DNA from: G963675935 sp963823895
GTDB lineage: Bacteria > Planctomycetota > Planctomycetia > Pirellulales > Thermoguttaceae
Length of the DNA stretch: 64,000 nt
Direction of reading: 5' to 3'
Assembly: GCA_963823895.1 (NCBI GenBank)
Contig: CAWGNG010000020.1
Span: forward strand, 248,001 to 312,000
In this document: positions 38,442 through 48,067 of the stretch, piece by piece
Layout: every line of letters begins with the position of its first letter
Position numbering within the stretch: the stretch's first letter is position 1
Position numbers and translations under genes: made by a program
The notes under the pieces: generated by a model
The model's database searches: none
Told to the model about the DNA's origin: nothing
Seen by the model: the letters and a program-made list of their open reading frames with translations, nothing else

Positions 38442-39877
38442 GCCAGCAGACCAAACAATCCGGCGGCGAGAAGAGCGAGGGTTCCCGGCTCGGGCACGGC
38501 GGTCATGGCGTAGCCGCTCAAGCCGGTTGCGGTGAAACTGGCGAAGGTGCCGTCGTAGGTCAAATCGTCCGGGACGTACTTCGTCCAAGTGCTCCCATCG
38601 TAGTGCCATAGATCGAGTTCATCCGCCGGATGGCCCGCGCCGACGTTGAAGGAGAAATAGATGGGGTTGGTCGCGCTAACGCTGTAATTGGTTGTTGCAT
38701 ACGCCCAGCCACTCAAGATCGATTCATTCGCCGGCAAGTCGGCTTTGAGAACATCAAGGATGGCACTGTTCATGGCCGTGGCCGTAAACGTGACATTCGT
38801 TGTGCTTGTTGCCGCTACGAAACTCGCACCGACCTCCCAATTCGTCCCCCCAGGGCCGTTGTCATCGACAATCGCGCGCTGAACGGTTGCCAGTTCGAGC
38901 GCGACCGGCGTGCCGGACGTGCCTTTCGTGACGCTCGACGCGGTAAACCTATGGCTGGTCGTATTCCACGTTCCGCCAACGGCTTGATAGGTGCCGGTGC
39001 CGCTCCACGATCCAGCAACGATGGGCGAATATGTGTGGTTTGCTGGGACACTAGCTCCCGCGAGGATGCGGATGGTGCCGTTGTCGGTGATCGTGCTGCC
39101 GCTCATACTGAGCGTACTCCCACGATCAACGTCTATGGCCAAGAGCGACGTGCCGTTAACAGAACCGCTTCTCGCAGTAACGGTGCCGCCGCCAATAATC
39201 GACAGCATCCCACTGCCACCATCGGAGCCGACGTAGAGTTGGCCGACGTTCCACACCGAGCCAGTCCCACTAACCTTCGCCACGCCTGTCGCGCCGGACA
39301 TCTCACCGATCAGGCCAGTATAACTGCTGACAGTAGCCCCGTCGATGATATTCAGCGTCCCGTTGCCCCCCGCCTCCATGCCGACATCGAGATCGTAGGT
39401 GGTGGTCCAAGTTGAAGCCGTGCCAGCAACCGTCGCGACGCCCGTGGTCACGCCCGTCGTGGCTGAGCTAAAACCGATAACGCTAAATAGACTGGTCACG
39501 TTTCCACCACTGCTAATGTTCAGTGTCCCGGTGCCGCCATAATCGCCAATATAGAAGTAGCAACTGCTGTTCCACATCGATCCCGAACCTGCAACCGTTG
39601 CCGTGCCAATTCCACCCGGATCCAAGCCGATGTAGGCGAAATAGGAGACAATGCCAGTGCCGCCGTCAATTCTCAAACTACCAGGAGCGTCCGCCCCGAC
39701 ATAGGCGTTCGTCGTACTATCGTCCCAGGTCGCCGGATCACCAGGACCGACGCTGCCCGAAGTCGTAATTGCCGCACGAACCATGTTCGGGATCAACGGA
39801 TCGATCACCACCAATACGAGAACTGGCAACAGCCAGCGAATGTGAACTCCAAGTACCATTGCACGACGACGAAACAT
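38414..39877 (-). CDS. PEP-CTERM sorting domain surface protein
   Basis: 487 residues from ATG 39877 (GAGG about eight bases upstream). A signal peptide (MVLGVHIRWLLPVLVLVVI...VRA) is followed by repeated beta-helix-like units. These alternate Y/F-IG-GGxGTLNI and VAGTxSxW (GIGTATVAGSGSMWN, GGTGTLNISSGGNV, GGNGTLNIIDGATV, GGSGMLSIIGGGTV), as in autotransporter-associated passenger repeats. The C-terminus VPEPGTLALLAAGLFGLLAYAWRRR is a PEP-CTERM signal (VPEP, transmembrane helix, Arg cluster). That predicts sorting by an exosortase and anchoring to the cell surface or matrix. The gene is intact. No exosortase is in the window. Confidence 0.92.
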   Translation of the reverse strand: MFRRRAMVLGVHIRWLLPVLVLVVIDPLIPNMVRAAITTSGSVGPGDPATWDDSTTNAYVGADAPGSLRIDGGTGIVSYFAYIGLDPGGIGTATVAGSGSMWNSSCYFYIGDYGGTGTLNISSGGNVTSLFSVIGFSSATTGVTTGVATVAGTASTWTTTYDLDVGMEAGGNGTLNIIDGATVSSYTGLIGEMSGATGVAKVSGTGSVWNVGQLYVGSDGGSGMLSIIGGGTVTARSGSVNGTSLLAIDVDRGSTLSMSGSTITDNGTIRILAGASVPANHTYSPIVAGSWSGTGTYQAVGGTWNTTSHRFTASSVTKGTSGTPVALELATVQRAIVDDNGPGGTNWEVGASFVAATSTTNVTFTATAMNSAILDVLKADLPANESILSGWAYATTNYSVSATNPIYFSFNVGAGHPADELDLWHYDGSTWTKYVPDDLTYDGTFASFTATGLSGYAMTAVPEPGTLALLAAGLFGLLAYAWRRRHL

Positions 39878-40570
39878 GGCAGGCACCTCGGCTGAAGAAT
39901 AGGGAAGACCAAGACGACAATTGACGGCCGAAGAGAAGATGCCCGCATTGAATAACGGGCTGCTCTCGCCACGGCAACGTGCCTCTTCCCTGCCGATTAG
40001 CGATAACTGCTAATTTGACAGCAGCTATAGCCACAAGCAACCCCCCCCCGACACGCAACGCCCCTAAAATCTCGGGGTATTTGCGCCCCTACGGGAGAGA
40101 GCCTTCGGCCGCGCAGAGCATCACACATGCCCTGCCACTACTGAATGCTTCTTCCAGGCAGAACGCTTCGATCCCTGCCTGGGGGGAGTAGAAAAGCGTC
40201 TGTCCTAGCCGCAAGTTTTGCTTGGAAGAGGCACCGACCAAGCAAGTGTAAGAATGACCGGGACAGACGCCAAAGTGAATCTATAGCACGGCTGATCGCA
40301 GCCGTCAACTAGGGGCGCGGCAGGAGAACTGCAAAGTGCCTCGTAGCACGGCCATCTTGGCCGTGAAACACGGGCAAGATGCCCGTGCTACGACGGAATT
40401 CGCGACTTTGCAGTCTTCCTGGGGGGCGCGGACGATGAACTGACCGCCAACAACCGTTAGATGCCGATGCCGCAATCGCCAACGTTCTCGACCCGCAAAT
40501 GCTGTCCTTCCAAGGCTTGTCTCACACCCAAGCCCAAGTCGATCAGAACAGGGCTACTGATTGCACGCGG
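39878..40570. repeat. noncoding region with palindromic elements
   Basis: No gene recognised. CGTAGCACGGCCATCTTGG and CACGGGCAAGATGCCCGTGC (40342-40392) form nested hairpins. They are enclosed by CTGCAAAGT (about 40329) and ACTTTGCAG (about 40413). A related CACGGGCAAGATGCCCGTGC motif recurs at 51862-51881. Near 40080-40300 other short G/C hairpins occur. The part next to 39877 is the leader of the PEP-CTERM gene. Confidence 0.6.
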
Positions 40571-40856
40571 TCATTTGACAATTCCTCGGGGCGCGTGGCC
40601 TGCGACGTTTCCGAGCAACTTCAGACGGACCGTTCCTTTTAGAACCGCTCCCGTCTTGATCAGTCGGCCGGGACCGTAGTGCCAGCATCCGCGTGCGGTC
40701 CAGCGGGTAGCGCGGATGCGTGCTCGAAGCCGATGCTCTCGCCTGCGGGGCGATGTTTCCCGGCTTCGGTTCCCCGGCTGCCACAAACGTCGCCGACAGA
40801 CCGAAAACGACAACCACCGCCAGCAAAAGCGTCTTGTGGAACGGTTGTCTCAGCAT
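40571..40856 (-). pseudogene. truncated secreted protein with discoidin-type start
   Basis: From ATG 40856 (after GAGGAC) a signal peptide (MLRQPFHKTLLLAVVVVFGLSATFVAAGEP) leads to GNIAPQARASASSTHPRYPL, the usual opening of F5/8 type C domains on planctomycete glycosidases. After HPRYPLDRT the sense decays; another frame gives YGPGRLIKTGAVLKGTVRLK and stops at 40571. The body of the gene is missing. It is interpreted as a collapsed discoidin-bearing protein gene. Confidence 0.45.
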
Positions 40857-41261
40857 GAGCAAGTCCTCAGTTTCTTATAGATAGCCGCTGTCTTCCAAGC
40901 GCCTTGGCCGCAGTGCGATCCTTATCGCTCATTCGCCGTTGCGAACTGCCGCTCCTGCAAGACGTTGCTACCGGTCATCGCGCTGCCGCGGCGGGGCCAC
41001 TGGATCCAATGGGCGGGAAATCACAGGGAACGTAAGTTGTGGCAGCGGCTTGCAGACAAACGGGCAACGGCCATTATTTTAGCGACTTCCCGGTGAAGAA
41101 AGCAGCGTCCGCTCGGTTCTTGTCCGACACTCGCCGAGGAGGCGCTAAACTGAGTTGCGAAGTTGGCGGGTCATCACGCCCCTCTTCGCGGCCATGTCGC
41201 GGCAGCGGCTGCCGGTCATCAGGCAGCACGTCGTCCCTATCACCATTCCCTTCCGCGCAGC
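40857..41261. other. 405-base gap, nothing recognised
   Basis: No gene, hairpin family or RNA signature could be supported in either direction. Confidence 0.35.
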
Positions 41262-41480
41262 TCATCGCGGTTGCGCGGGAAACGCTTCGTTCTGGTTCAC
41301 TGGACCGGCGGGCAGCCGGAAAGAGGCCGGCTCCGGCGGTCTGGTAAAGTCGGCCACGGTATACTCGCCCGCTCCCACGTAGACCTTGCGATACTGGGTC
41401 ACGCTCTCGCCGTTCTCGGGAAAGGTCGCGGTAACCCAATACTGATACTCTTGATTCGAGGCGAGGACGGGCGTGGTGAA
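41262..41480 (-). pseudogene. TIGR03000 domain fragment abutting the sulfatase stop
   Basis: Immediately after the sulfatase stop, an open minus-strand frame without a start reads FTTPVLASNQEYQYWVTATF, then PENGESVTQYRKVYVGAGEY and TVADFTRPPEP, and stops at 41262. The pattern (short beta strands, ENG..VTQ.RKV.V.AGE...DF) is the C-terminal half of the TIGR03000 domain, a planctomycete-specific repeat. The upstream half is missing, so a breakpoint lies at or inside the end of the sulfatase gene. Confidence 0.5.
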
Positions 41481-43160
41481 TTATTGGCCTTCGTGTTCTT
41501 TGATCATCGCGTCGATCTTCTTCTTCAAGGCGTCGAGATTGAAGGTCGCCGGATCCTGCATCGGCGGGTAGTCGATGGCTGTGGCGGCCAGTTTGCCCAC
41601 CGTCTTCTGCACGACGACGAATCGCCAGAACTCGCGGGCAAAGAAGTCATTCATGTATCCCCCGCCCATGTCGTTCATGCTCTGGCCGCGGATGGCCGGC
41701 GTCCGCTCGAACGGATCCTGGCGGAGATTCACGATGGTCGGCATGTCGGTCGTGACCTTTTCTCCCGGCCAGCCCCACGGCTGCTGGAAGAACTGGAACT
41801 TGAAGTCATCGATGCGGATGGCGCCAAGGTGCGGTCCGCCGAAATAGAAGAGTTCATGCCGCTTGGACGGCCCGTTGCCCAGCAGCAAGTCCAGTTGGTT
41901 GTAGCCGTCGAGATGGTTCTTGTAGCTCCTCTCGCCGAGTTGCACTCCCTTGAGGAGCTTGGCGGTAATGTCCGGGTCGCCGGCGGCGGCGCACAAGGTG
42001 GGGAACCAATCGAGGCCGGAGAAGATGCCGTTCTGCACCGTGCCCTGCTTGATGTGTCCTGGCCAGCGGGCAATGCACGGCACGCGGAATCCGCCCTCGA
42101 ACACCGTGCCCTTGGTGGCCTTAAAGGGCGTCATGCCGCCGTCCGGCCACGTGAACACCTCGGCCCCGTTGTCGGTGGTGAAGATGACGATGGTGTTGTC
42201 GGCCTCGCCGATGTCTTCCAGGTGCTTGAGCAGCTTGCCGATGCACTCGTCCATCTGCGCCATGCCGGCCTCCTCAAGGCCGTAGTTGTCCTTGGAATTC
42301 ATCTTCGCCTGGTACTTGGGCGGGAGGTAGGTGAAGACGTGCATCCGCGTGGTGTTGTGCCAGACGAAGAACGGCTTGCCGTCCTGTTTGGCCTTGTCCA
42401 TGAAGGCGCAAGAACTCTTCACCAGCACGTCGTCGAAGGTCTCCATGTCGTATTTGGCCGGACGACCTTTCTGCCAGTTCTGCATATCCTTCATGTCGGG
42501 GAAGGGCGCCAACGGGCCCTCATCCACGATCCTCTGTTTGCCGACTCTGCCCCAGCGCGGCATCTCGGTGGCGTCGTCGTCGTCCGTCGCCCAGCAGTGC
42601 ACCAGATTGCGCGGCCCGGTCTTGTCGATCCAGTCCTGGGGATAGTCGAACCAATAGGGGTCCGACATGGCATCGAGGTGGTACAGGTAGCCGAAGAACT
42701 CGTCGAAGCCGTGCAAGGTCGGCAGGTACTTGTTCAGGTCGCCGAGGTGGTTTTTGCCGAACTGCCCGGTGGCATAGCCCAGCGATTTTAGCGCGGTGGC
42801 GAGCGTACACGCCTTGGCCGGCATGCCCACGTCGGCGCCGGCCTGTCCTACGGTCGTCAACCCGGTGCGGATCGGCAGTTCGCCGGTGATGAAGTTCGCC
42901 CGGCCGGCCGTGCAACTGGCTTCTGCGTAATAGTCGGTGAACATCATGCCTTCCCTGGCCAGTTTATCGAGGTGCGGCGTCTTGCCAGACATGATGCCGC
43001 GATGGTAGGCGCCGATATTGAACCAGCCGACGTCGTCGCCCATGATGACGAGGATGTTCGGCTGTTTGGCGTCGGCGGCGTTGGCGATGCCGCAGACAAA
43101 AAGGCAGCCGATTGCCGCTAATGCGAGGCAACCGGCCGGAATAGCCCTGACTTGTTTCAT
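41481..43160 (-). CDS. arylsulfatase (formylglycine-type sulfatase)
   Basis: 559 residues, ATG at 43160, with a Sec signal ending CGIANAAD. The metal-binding start NILVIMGDDVGWFNIG and the modification motif ASCTAGRANFITG (Cys about residue 83, C-x-A-x-R) are both present, the Cys being converted to formylglycine. The C-terminal metal ligands are in IFTTDNGAEVFTWPDGG, followed by KGTVFEGGFRVPCIARWPG. Such S1 sulfatases remove sulfate from algal or mucin-type glycans and are very abundant in planctomycetes. The gene is intact and is followed directly by a TIGR03000 fragment. The adjacent GH127-type gene on the same strand fits breakdown of sulfated arabinose-containing glycans. Confidence 0.95.
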   Translation of the reverse strand: MKQVRAIPAGCLALAAIGCLFVCGIANAADAKQPNILVIMGDDVGWFNIGAYHRGIMSGKTPHLDKLAREGMMFTDYYAEASCTAGRANFITGELPIRTGLTTVGQAGADVGMPAKACTLATALKSLGYATGQFGKNHLGDLNKYLPTLHGFDEFFGYLYHLDAMSDPYWFDYPQDWIDKTGPRNLVHCWATDDDDATEMPRWGRVGKQRIVDEGPLAPFPDMKDMQNWQKGRPAKYDMETFDDVLVKSSCAFMDKAKQDGKPFFVWHNTTRMHVFTYLPPKYQAKMNSKDNYGLEEAGMAQMDECIGKLLKHLEDIGEADNTIVIFTTDNGAEVFTWPDGGMTPFKATKGTVFEGGFRVPCIARWPGHIKQGTVQNGIFSGLDWFPTLCAAAGDPDITAKLLKGVQLGERSYKNHLDGYNQLDLLLGNGPSKRHELFYFGGPHLGAIRIDDFKFQFFQQPWGWPGEKVTTDMPTIVNLRQDPFERTPAIRGQSMNDMGGGYMNDFFAREFWRFVVVQKTVGKLAATAIDYPPMQDPATFNLDALKKKIDAMIKEHEGQ

Positions 43161-43589
43161 AACCGCGTTCCTTTGCTGTGAGAGTTAGAGGTGTTCAGGT
43201 ACTCGTCGCCCCGATCTTCTTCTCCCCTTTCGCGCACCAGGCCCGACCGTCGGGTGGCGGCGCGAATGGATTGTGTTCGCGAAGGTCTCACGGCCGCTGT
43301 TGCTCCGGGAGCGAGTTCCGCCAAAGCCGCCGCGATTCCACCCTTGGCGTACGACGGCCGCAGTCAATGGAAACCCTTCGCGTGAGTAGAGAATGCTCCA
43401 CTATCCTAGACCCCGCCCGCACGCCAGCAATCGGGGAATCGCTGATAGAAACGTCAAAGAATTGCCGAGGCCCGCCGCTGCTCGCTGCCGAGACTGAGAT
43501 AGTCCGGAAAGAAAGTCAAAGACAAGGCCGGGCGAATTCAGGCAGCCATGTGTTCAGACACCGTAACCGCCCTTGCTCAAGTACACGAC
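43161..43589. other. 430-base gap, nothing recognised
   Basis: It contains the 5' leader of the sulfatase gene (next to 43160) and the trailer of the GH127-type gene. No convincing hairpin, RNA or coding frame. Confidence 0.35.
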
Positions 43590-45497
43590 TCACCACTCGT
43601 CCCGCGGCGCGGCAGGCCCCAGCAGTTCGTCCTTCACACCCTGGCTGAGATCGCGGAGGCGAAAGTAGACTGCGCGGCCATTGGGGTCGGGGAATTCGGT
43701 CAAAAAGAGCTCCGTATCCGGTTGATCGCAACCGTAGCCGGGCGTGAAAGCCTTGATGCGGCAGGCCTGGCCGTGCGGGCGAACGCCGTCGTCGGGCAGA
43801 GGGCTTTGGATTGACTCCGGCACCAGCACGAAGCGGCCCAGGTCGACGCCGTCCACGTCTTTGTAGCGTGCATTTTCCTTTCGCTGGGGGTTCACGCAGA
43901 ACAGCAGCGGTCCGCGCATCACCGCCACGCGGCCGGCCTGCCGCTGCCGTCCCAAGACGAACCGCCACGGCATTTCGAGATTCAATTCCACGCGGTCGCC
44001 CGCTTTCCATTGCCGGGTGAGAGTCGCATAGTCGCCCGGTTTGAAGGGCCCCTGCTCGGCGATCCCGTTGACCGACACGGTGGCGCGAGGGCACCAGCCG
44101 GGAATCCGCAACTGAAGGGAAAAAGTGCATTCCTTGGACGGATCGACCAAGAGCGTGACTCTTCCCGAGTTGGGATAGTCCGTTTCTTGACGGAGGGTGA
44201 GCAGGAGCGTTTTGTCCTTCGGCGTCAAGGAGATGTCTTTGGCCGTAGAGGGCGTGTAGAGGTTGACCATCACGGCGTTGGGCGCGCGGTAATAGACCAT
44301 CGAGGGCAGTTCGGCCATGATGCGGCGGAAGTTGCCGGGGCAGCAGAAGTTGTCCGGCCCAAAATACTCCCGCGGCCCTTCAAAGGGCGTGTAATAACGG
44401 ATGCGGCGTCCGTCCGGCGATTGTGCGGCGAACAGGGCGTTGTAGATCGTTCGCTCCATCAGATCGCTGAAGTGCGAAGAGTTCGGACAACGGCGCTGCA
44501 ACTGATCCAAGAACCGCAGTTGATAGGCCGTCGAACAGGTCTCGCCCAGGGCGCCGCGGCCGTCTTGGTCGTCGGTCCAGCATTCCCACTGGCCGCAGCC
44601 GCCGGTAATGGTCATGCCCTCTCCGCGGATCATGAAATCCCAGGCTTTACGGGATTGCGAGAGCAAGGCGGGGTTCTTCCCTTCTTGCAGACAATCCAGA
44701 TCCAACTGGGCCAGGCAGCGGGCGAGGTAGGAGTAGGTGTGCCCCTCGATCAATGGGCGGCGTCCTGTGATCGGGTCCAGATTCCACTGCGGCAAGGCCC
44801 GCTGCTCGGTGCAGAAATCCCGATAGCGCATGTCGTGGGATTCGCGGGCCAGCGCCAACATCGCGCGTTCAAGTCCGGTGCAGGCGAGATTCGCCGCCAC
44901 GCCCCAGTCGCGAGGCCAATTCGCCGGCAGGTCTTTCCAGTGGGCGAGAAGATAGTCGGCGATCTTTTCCGCGGCTTTCAGCGAACGCTCCTCCTGGAAA
45001 TAATGGTGATCGGAGGTCAGCCCGTAGATGATGTACCCCATTTCATGGATATCCCAGGGGGTCCGCATACGGTTCGGTGCGGCGATAAAACCGAGATAAC
45101 CGTCTCGCTCTTGCGTGGCAAGCGTCTTGTCGACAATGTACTTCTTGCGGGCCAGCACCTTCTCGTCGCCAGAATAAGCGGCCAGCTTGACGGCCGCATC
45201 GATCAGCTTTCCAAGTCCGACGTAACGATCGGAACTGGTCTTGGCGTTCAGATAAGCCAGATACTCCTTGTTCACGTCAATGACCATCAGGTTTCGGAAG
45301 ATCGTATTGTCGATTCGGCGGCCGATCTCGCCTGCGACTTTAACCTGCCGCAAGTCAAGCGGCGCGAATTCTTCCGCGTTCCGGGGGGCCGCGGAGAGGC
45401 CGCCGGCACATCCCATCGCCGCCGCCAATACAATCGCCGCAAGCGCATAACGCCGCGGCAAACCGATCGATTTGAGAGAGAATAGACGCTGTTGCAT
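43590..45497 (-). CDS. GH127-type (DUF1680) glycosidase, secreted, intact
   Basis: 635 residues, ATG at 45497 after GGGGAA. Signal peptide: RRYALAAIVLAAAMGCAGGLSAAP. The helical barrel contains TYSYLARCLAQLDLDCLQEG, GGCGQWECWTDDQDGRGALGETCST (Glu and Cys of the putative zinc site) and PDNFCCPGNFRRIMAELPSMVYY (Cys pair). The C-terminal beta domains follow (LQLRIPGWCPRATVSVNG, LEMPWRFVLG). These match the Glu/three-Cys arrangement of GH127-like beta-L-arabinofuranosidases. Unlike the first GH127-type gene at 883, the frame is open throughout. The two are distant paralogues. It runs in the same direction as the sulfatase gene. Confidence 0.9.
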   Translation of the reverse strand: MQQRLFSLKSIGLPRRYALAAIVLAAAMGCAGGLSAAPRNAEEFAPLDLRQVKVAGEIGRRIDNTIFRNLMVIDVNKEYLAYLNAKTSSDRYVGLGKLIDAAVKLAAYSGDEKVLARKKYIVDKTLATQERDGYLGFIAAPNRMRTPWDIHEMGYIIYGLTSDHHYFQEERSLKAAEKIADYLLAHWKDLPANWPRDWGVAANLACTGLERAMLALARESHDMRYRDFCTEQRALPQWNLDPITGRRPLIEGHTYSYLARCLAQLDLDCLQEGKNPALLSQSRKAWDFMIRGEGMTITGGCGQWECWTDDQDGRGALGETCSTAYQLRFLDQLQRRCPNSSHFSDLMERTIYNALFAAQSPDGRRIRYYTPFEGPREYFGPDNFCCPGNFRRIMAELPSMVYYRAPNAVMVNLYTPSTAKDISLTPKDKTLLLTLRQETDYPNSGRVTLLVDPSKECTFSLQLRIPGWCPRATVSVNGIAEQGPFKPGDYATLTRQWKAGDRVELNLEMPWRFVLGRQRQAGRVAVMRGPLLFCVNPQRKENARYKDVDGVDLGRFVLVPESIQSPLPDDGVRPHGQACRIKAFTPGYGCDQPDTELFLTEFPDPNGRAVYFRLRDLSQGVKDELLGPAAPRDEW

Positions 45498-45880
45498 TGC
45501 TTGTTCCCCATCATTGCTTATGCTTCTCGATTATACCCCCGATCGTAGCGCACCTGCAGAGGCGGGGATTGCCGTTGCAAGAACAACAATTGAAAAGACA
45601 ATCACAAAACCCTGGGTCGGGAGGGGGTCATGGAGCCTCTGCGGCTATCTGCAGTTGATCCGCTTTCTTTGAGGGACCCGGCTCTCACGTTTCGTCGCAG
45701 ACACACACTGCACGAAGAATCCAGTGCGTGATCTCACCCTATAGCTGATTCCCTGCGGATCGAACCGATCCAATTGTCTAGCGAGGCAATCCAAATGAGC
45801 TGATCTGGACGGATTTACCGCGAGCTTGACAGTAATCCCGCGCCCTGGGCAGCAGCGGCAACCACGCGGCGGTTTCCCGG
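45498..45880. other. 380-base gap, nothing recognised
   Basis: AT content is slightly higher near 45580-45620. No gene, hairpin or RNA element could be supported. Confidence 0.35.
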
Positions 45881-46180
45881 CTACTCGCTGACTGGAAACA
45901 AGCCTACTTCCCGCGTGTCCAGCCACAACCGCACCCATCCTCGGTCGTCGTGGTGGTAGACAATCGCATAGGGCGGCATAAGCCTGGCGATCTCCACTTC
46001 CACGTACTGCGGTTCACTGTTAGGCGGTGGCGCGTCCTGCGACGCCGGCACATATCGAGTCGGCGTCAGCCACGCTTTCGATTGCGGTTCGAGCGTGTGC
46101 ATCCATTGCCTGACGGGTGATCCGATCTGTATCATTGCCCTCATTCCTGCCACGAAATGTCGGGGTATTCGTCTTCTCAT
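45881..46180 (-). CDS. hypothetical protein downstream of XRE regulator
   Basis: 99 residues, ATG at 46180 with GAGGTG upstream. Content: MRRRIPRHFVAGMRAMIQIG, later YVEVEIARLMPPYAIVYHHD and a WVRLWLDTREVGLFPVSE end. Probably a small beta-rich soluble protein; I do not recognise it. It follows the XRE-type regulator on the same strand by about 110 bases and may be co-expressed with it. The ribosome site and balanced composition favour a real gene. Confidence 0.5.
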   Translation of the reverse strand: MRRRIPRHFVAGMRAMIQIGSPVRQWMHTLEPQSKAWLTPTRYVPASQDAPPPNSEPQYVEVEIARLMPPYAIVYHHDDRGWVRLWLDTREVGLFPVSE

Positions 46181-46292
46181 GGTTACACCTCACACGTATG
46201 ACTATTATTGATTTCTATTCCACCTGAACCTTCGCCCACGCACACACATGCCTCGTCGCGTCAATCGAATGCCGCAACGGCAAACAGCGGTG

Positions 46293-46907
46293 TTATTCCT
46301 CCAGCCGGTCCAGTTCATCGAGGGCGTCGGGTGAAAGCCTGCGAAAGTAGGCTTGGCCGAATTCATCCTCCCTACGACGTTGGCCGACGGCGGGCCATGC
46401 CGTGGTGTCCTTGAGTTCCGGCATGACTTCAACAAGTTGGTTGACCAACATCTCAGCCAAACGCCGCAGCGACGCCTGCCGAGCCCGCTCTTGCACCGAC
46501 CGCACGGTCTTCATTATCCGTACCAGCCGGGCGCGGAGTTGCACCGGCGGCGAAAGCTCACCGTCCACGTCATCTAACAATTCGGCAACAGGCACCCCCA
46601 GTGCCTTCTGCCAGCGGCGCAGGTCGCTCAAGAGCAGATCCGACGATGGCTCTTCTTGTCGTTCAACCGCACTGATCGAGATGCCCAGATACCGAGCGAC
46701 CTTGCCACGCGTGATCCGTTCGCGGCGTCGAACTTCTCCCAGACGGTGTAACGGTTGGTCCGCCGCCGGCGAACTGCTTGGCGGCAGCGCTACCGAAACC
46801 GCATTGGTCGCGGTAATGGGAGCGCAGCCAAGGTCGGCTGTCAACGTGCTGGTTTGCAGGAGTGGAATCGGCCCTACTGCTTCGACACAATTAGCAATCA
46901 CGTTCAT
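46293..46907 (-). CDS. XRE-family helix-turn-helix regulator
   Basis: 204 residues, ATG at 46907 with AAGGAG six bases upstream. The N-terminal ~50 residues are low-complexity. The HTH lies at about residues 55-110: HRLGEVRRRERITRGKVARY, LGISISAVERQEEPSSDLLL and LRRWQKALGVPVAELLDD. The C-terminal half is a helical, Arg-rich region (VRSVQERARQASLRRLAEML) that could dimerise, ending in acidic residues. It probably binds DNA and regulates itself and the small gene downstream. It stands next to the IS66 element, so it may be accessory DNA. Confidence 0.75.
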   Translation of the reverse strand: MNVIANCVEAVGPIPLLQTSTLTADLGCAPITATNAVSVALPPSSSPAADQPLHRLGEVRRRERITRGKVARYLGISISAVERQEEPSSDLLLSDLRRWQKALGVPVAELLDDVDGELSPPVQLRARLVRIMKTVRSVQERARQASLRRLAEMLVNQLVEVMPELKDTTAWPAVGQRRREDEFGQAYFRRLSPDALDELDRLEE

Positions 46908-47130
46908 CACAGACTCCTTCCTCGCTCACGCACAAACATGAGCGCAGTGAAACGACGGTGGCGCAGGGTCCACCAAACCCATACCGGGAGATGAGGCTGC
47001 GATCGCCGAAGATCGGACACGAACTACGTCAGCAGGCGATTAAGCGTGTCCTTGCGGCAAGCGTGTATGAAATGTCTTGAAGCATTTGGTATCGTTGGCT
47101 GTCAGCAGAGACTTTTGCGGAGGACAGCCA

Positions 47131-47574
47131 ATGAATGGCAGAGAGACTCGCGACATTCCGGCCCGGCTGGAGGCACTTCGGCGTCGATTTCTGCGTTGGC
47201 GGGCGACGCATCAGGCGCGCTCACGGATTCCGGACGGGCTGTGGACCGCAGCAGCAAGAGCGGCTGTCCGGTATGGGCTCCATCGCACTTCCAGGGTATT
47301 GCGTCTGGAGTACTACTCGCTGAAAAAGCGTGTCGAACAGCAATCCACGGTCGCCGTTGATCTGCCGAAGAATGCCTATCGACGCCGACCACCTCTTCCT
47401 CTCGGTGCCGAGTCGGCGGCCACGTTTCTTGAACTGGCCCCTGCCAGCAACGGTTGCGAATGCACGGTGGAGTTAGAGGACGCTGCCGGGGCAAAGATGC
47501 GGGTCCATCTGAAAGGAGTCCCGACGCCCGATCTGGCGGCGCTGAGCCGGAGCTTCTGGAATCCCTCGCCATGA
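47131..47574 (+). CDS. tnpA: IS66 accessory protein TnpA-like
   Basis: 147 residues, ATG at 47131 after GGAGGACAG. It is helical and basic at the N-terminus (ARLEALRRRFLRWRATHQAR) with a short HTH-like region (AVRYGLHRTSRVLRLEYYSLKKRVEQ). A C-terminal beta part follows (CECTVELEDAAGAKMRVHLKG), as in IS66 first-ORF proteins that help the transposase. It ends ATGA, overlapping tnpB. Confidence 0.75.
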   Translation: MNGRETRDIPARLEALRRRFLRWRATHQARSRIPDGLWTAAARAAVRYGLHRTSRVLRLEYYSLKKRVEQQSTVAVDLPKNAYRRRPPLPLGAESAATFLELAPASNGCECTVELEDAAGAKMRVHLKGVPTPDLAALSRSFWNPSP

Positions 47575-47912
47575 TTCAGGTCACGCCTCAGATGCGGGTA
47601 GTGGTGGCCATCGAGCCAGCCGACTTTCGCCGCGGAATCGACGGTCTGGCCCGGTTGTGCAAGGAGGTGTTGAAGCATGATCCGTTTAATGGCTGGGTAT
47701 TCGTATTCCGCAATCGAGCGGCGACGGCGGTAAAGATACTCGTTTATGACGGCCAAGGTTATTGGCTTTGCCACAAGCGGTTGTCGAGCGGCAAGTTCTC
47801 CTGGTGGCCGTCGGCTAAGAATGCGGCGGCCAGAACGCTGGCAGCCCATCAGTTGCAGGTTCTTCTTTCGGCGGGCAATCCGGAAGCGACGCAAGCGGCG
47901 CCTGCTTGGTGA
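47571..47912 (+). CDS. tnpB: IS66 family protein TnpB
   Basis: 113 residues, ATG at 47571 overlapping the tnpA stop. The whole family pattern is visible: VVVAIEPADFRRGIDGLARL, DPFNGWVFVFRNRAATAVKIL, VYDGQGYWLCHKRLSSGKFSWWP. TnpB is required together with TnpC for IS66 transposition; its biochemical role is unclear. (It is unrelated to the RNA-guided TnpB of IS605/IS607.). Confidence 0.92.
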   Translation: MIQVTPQMRVVVAIEPADFRRGIDGLARLCKEVLKHDPFNGWVFVFRNRAATAVKILVYDGQGYWLCHKRLSSGKFSWWPSAKNAAARTLAAHQLQVLLSAGNPEATQAAPAW

Positions 47913-48067
47913 TCGGTGGGGCCGGCGGATTGACGCGGCGATTGGCGGCGGTGCCCGCGAAATCGCGGCAAATCGCTCTTTCCACGCTTTGCGGATGCGC
48001 GTTATTCTGCGCCCGCTTGAAATGAACGCCATAGTGGTTTTCGTCGGCCTCCGTTGCTGGTATCATC

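Noticed and set aside
40140..40300. Possible structured RNA or tRNA in the gap upstream of the PEP-CTERM gene
   Set aside because: A TTCGATCC-like stretch is present, but no acceptor stem, anticodon arm or known riboswitch core can be folded around it by eye.
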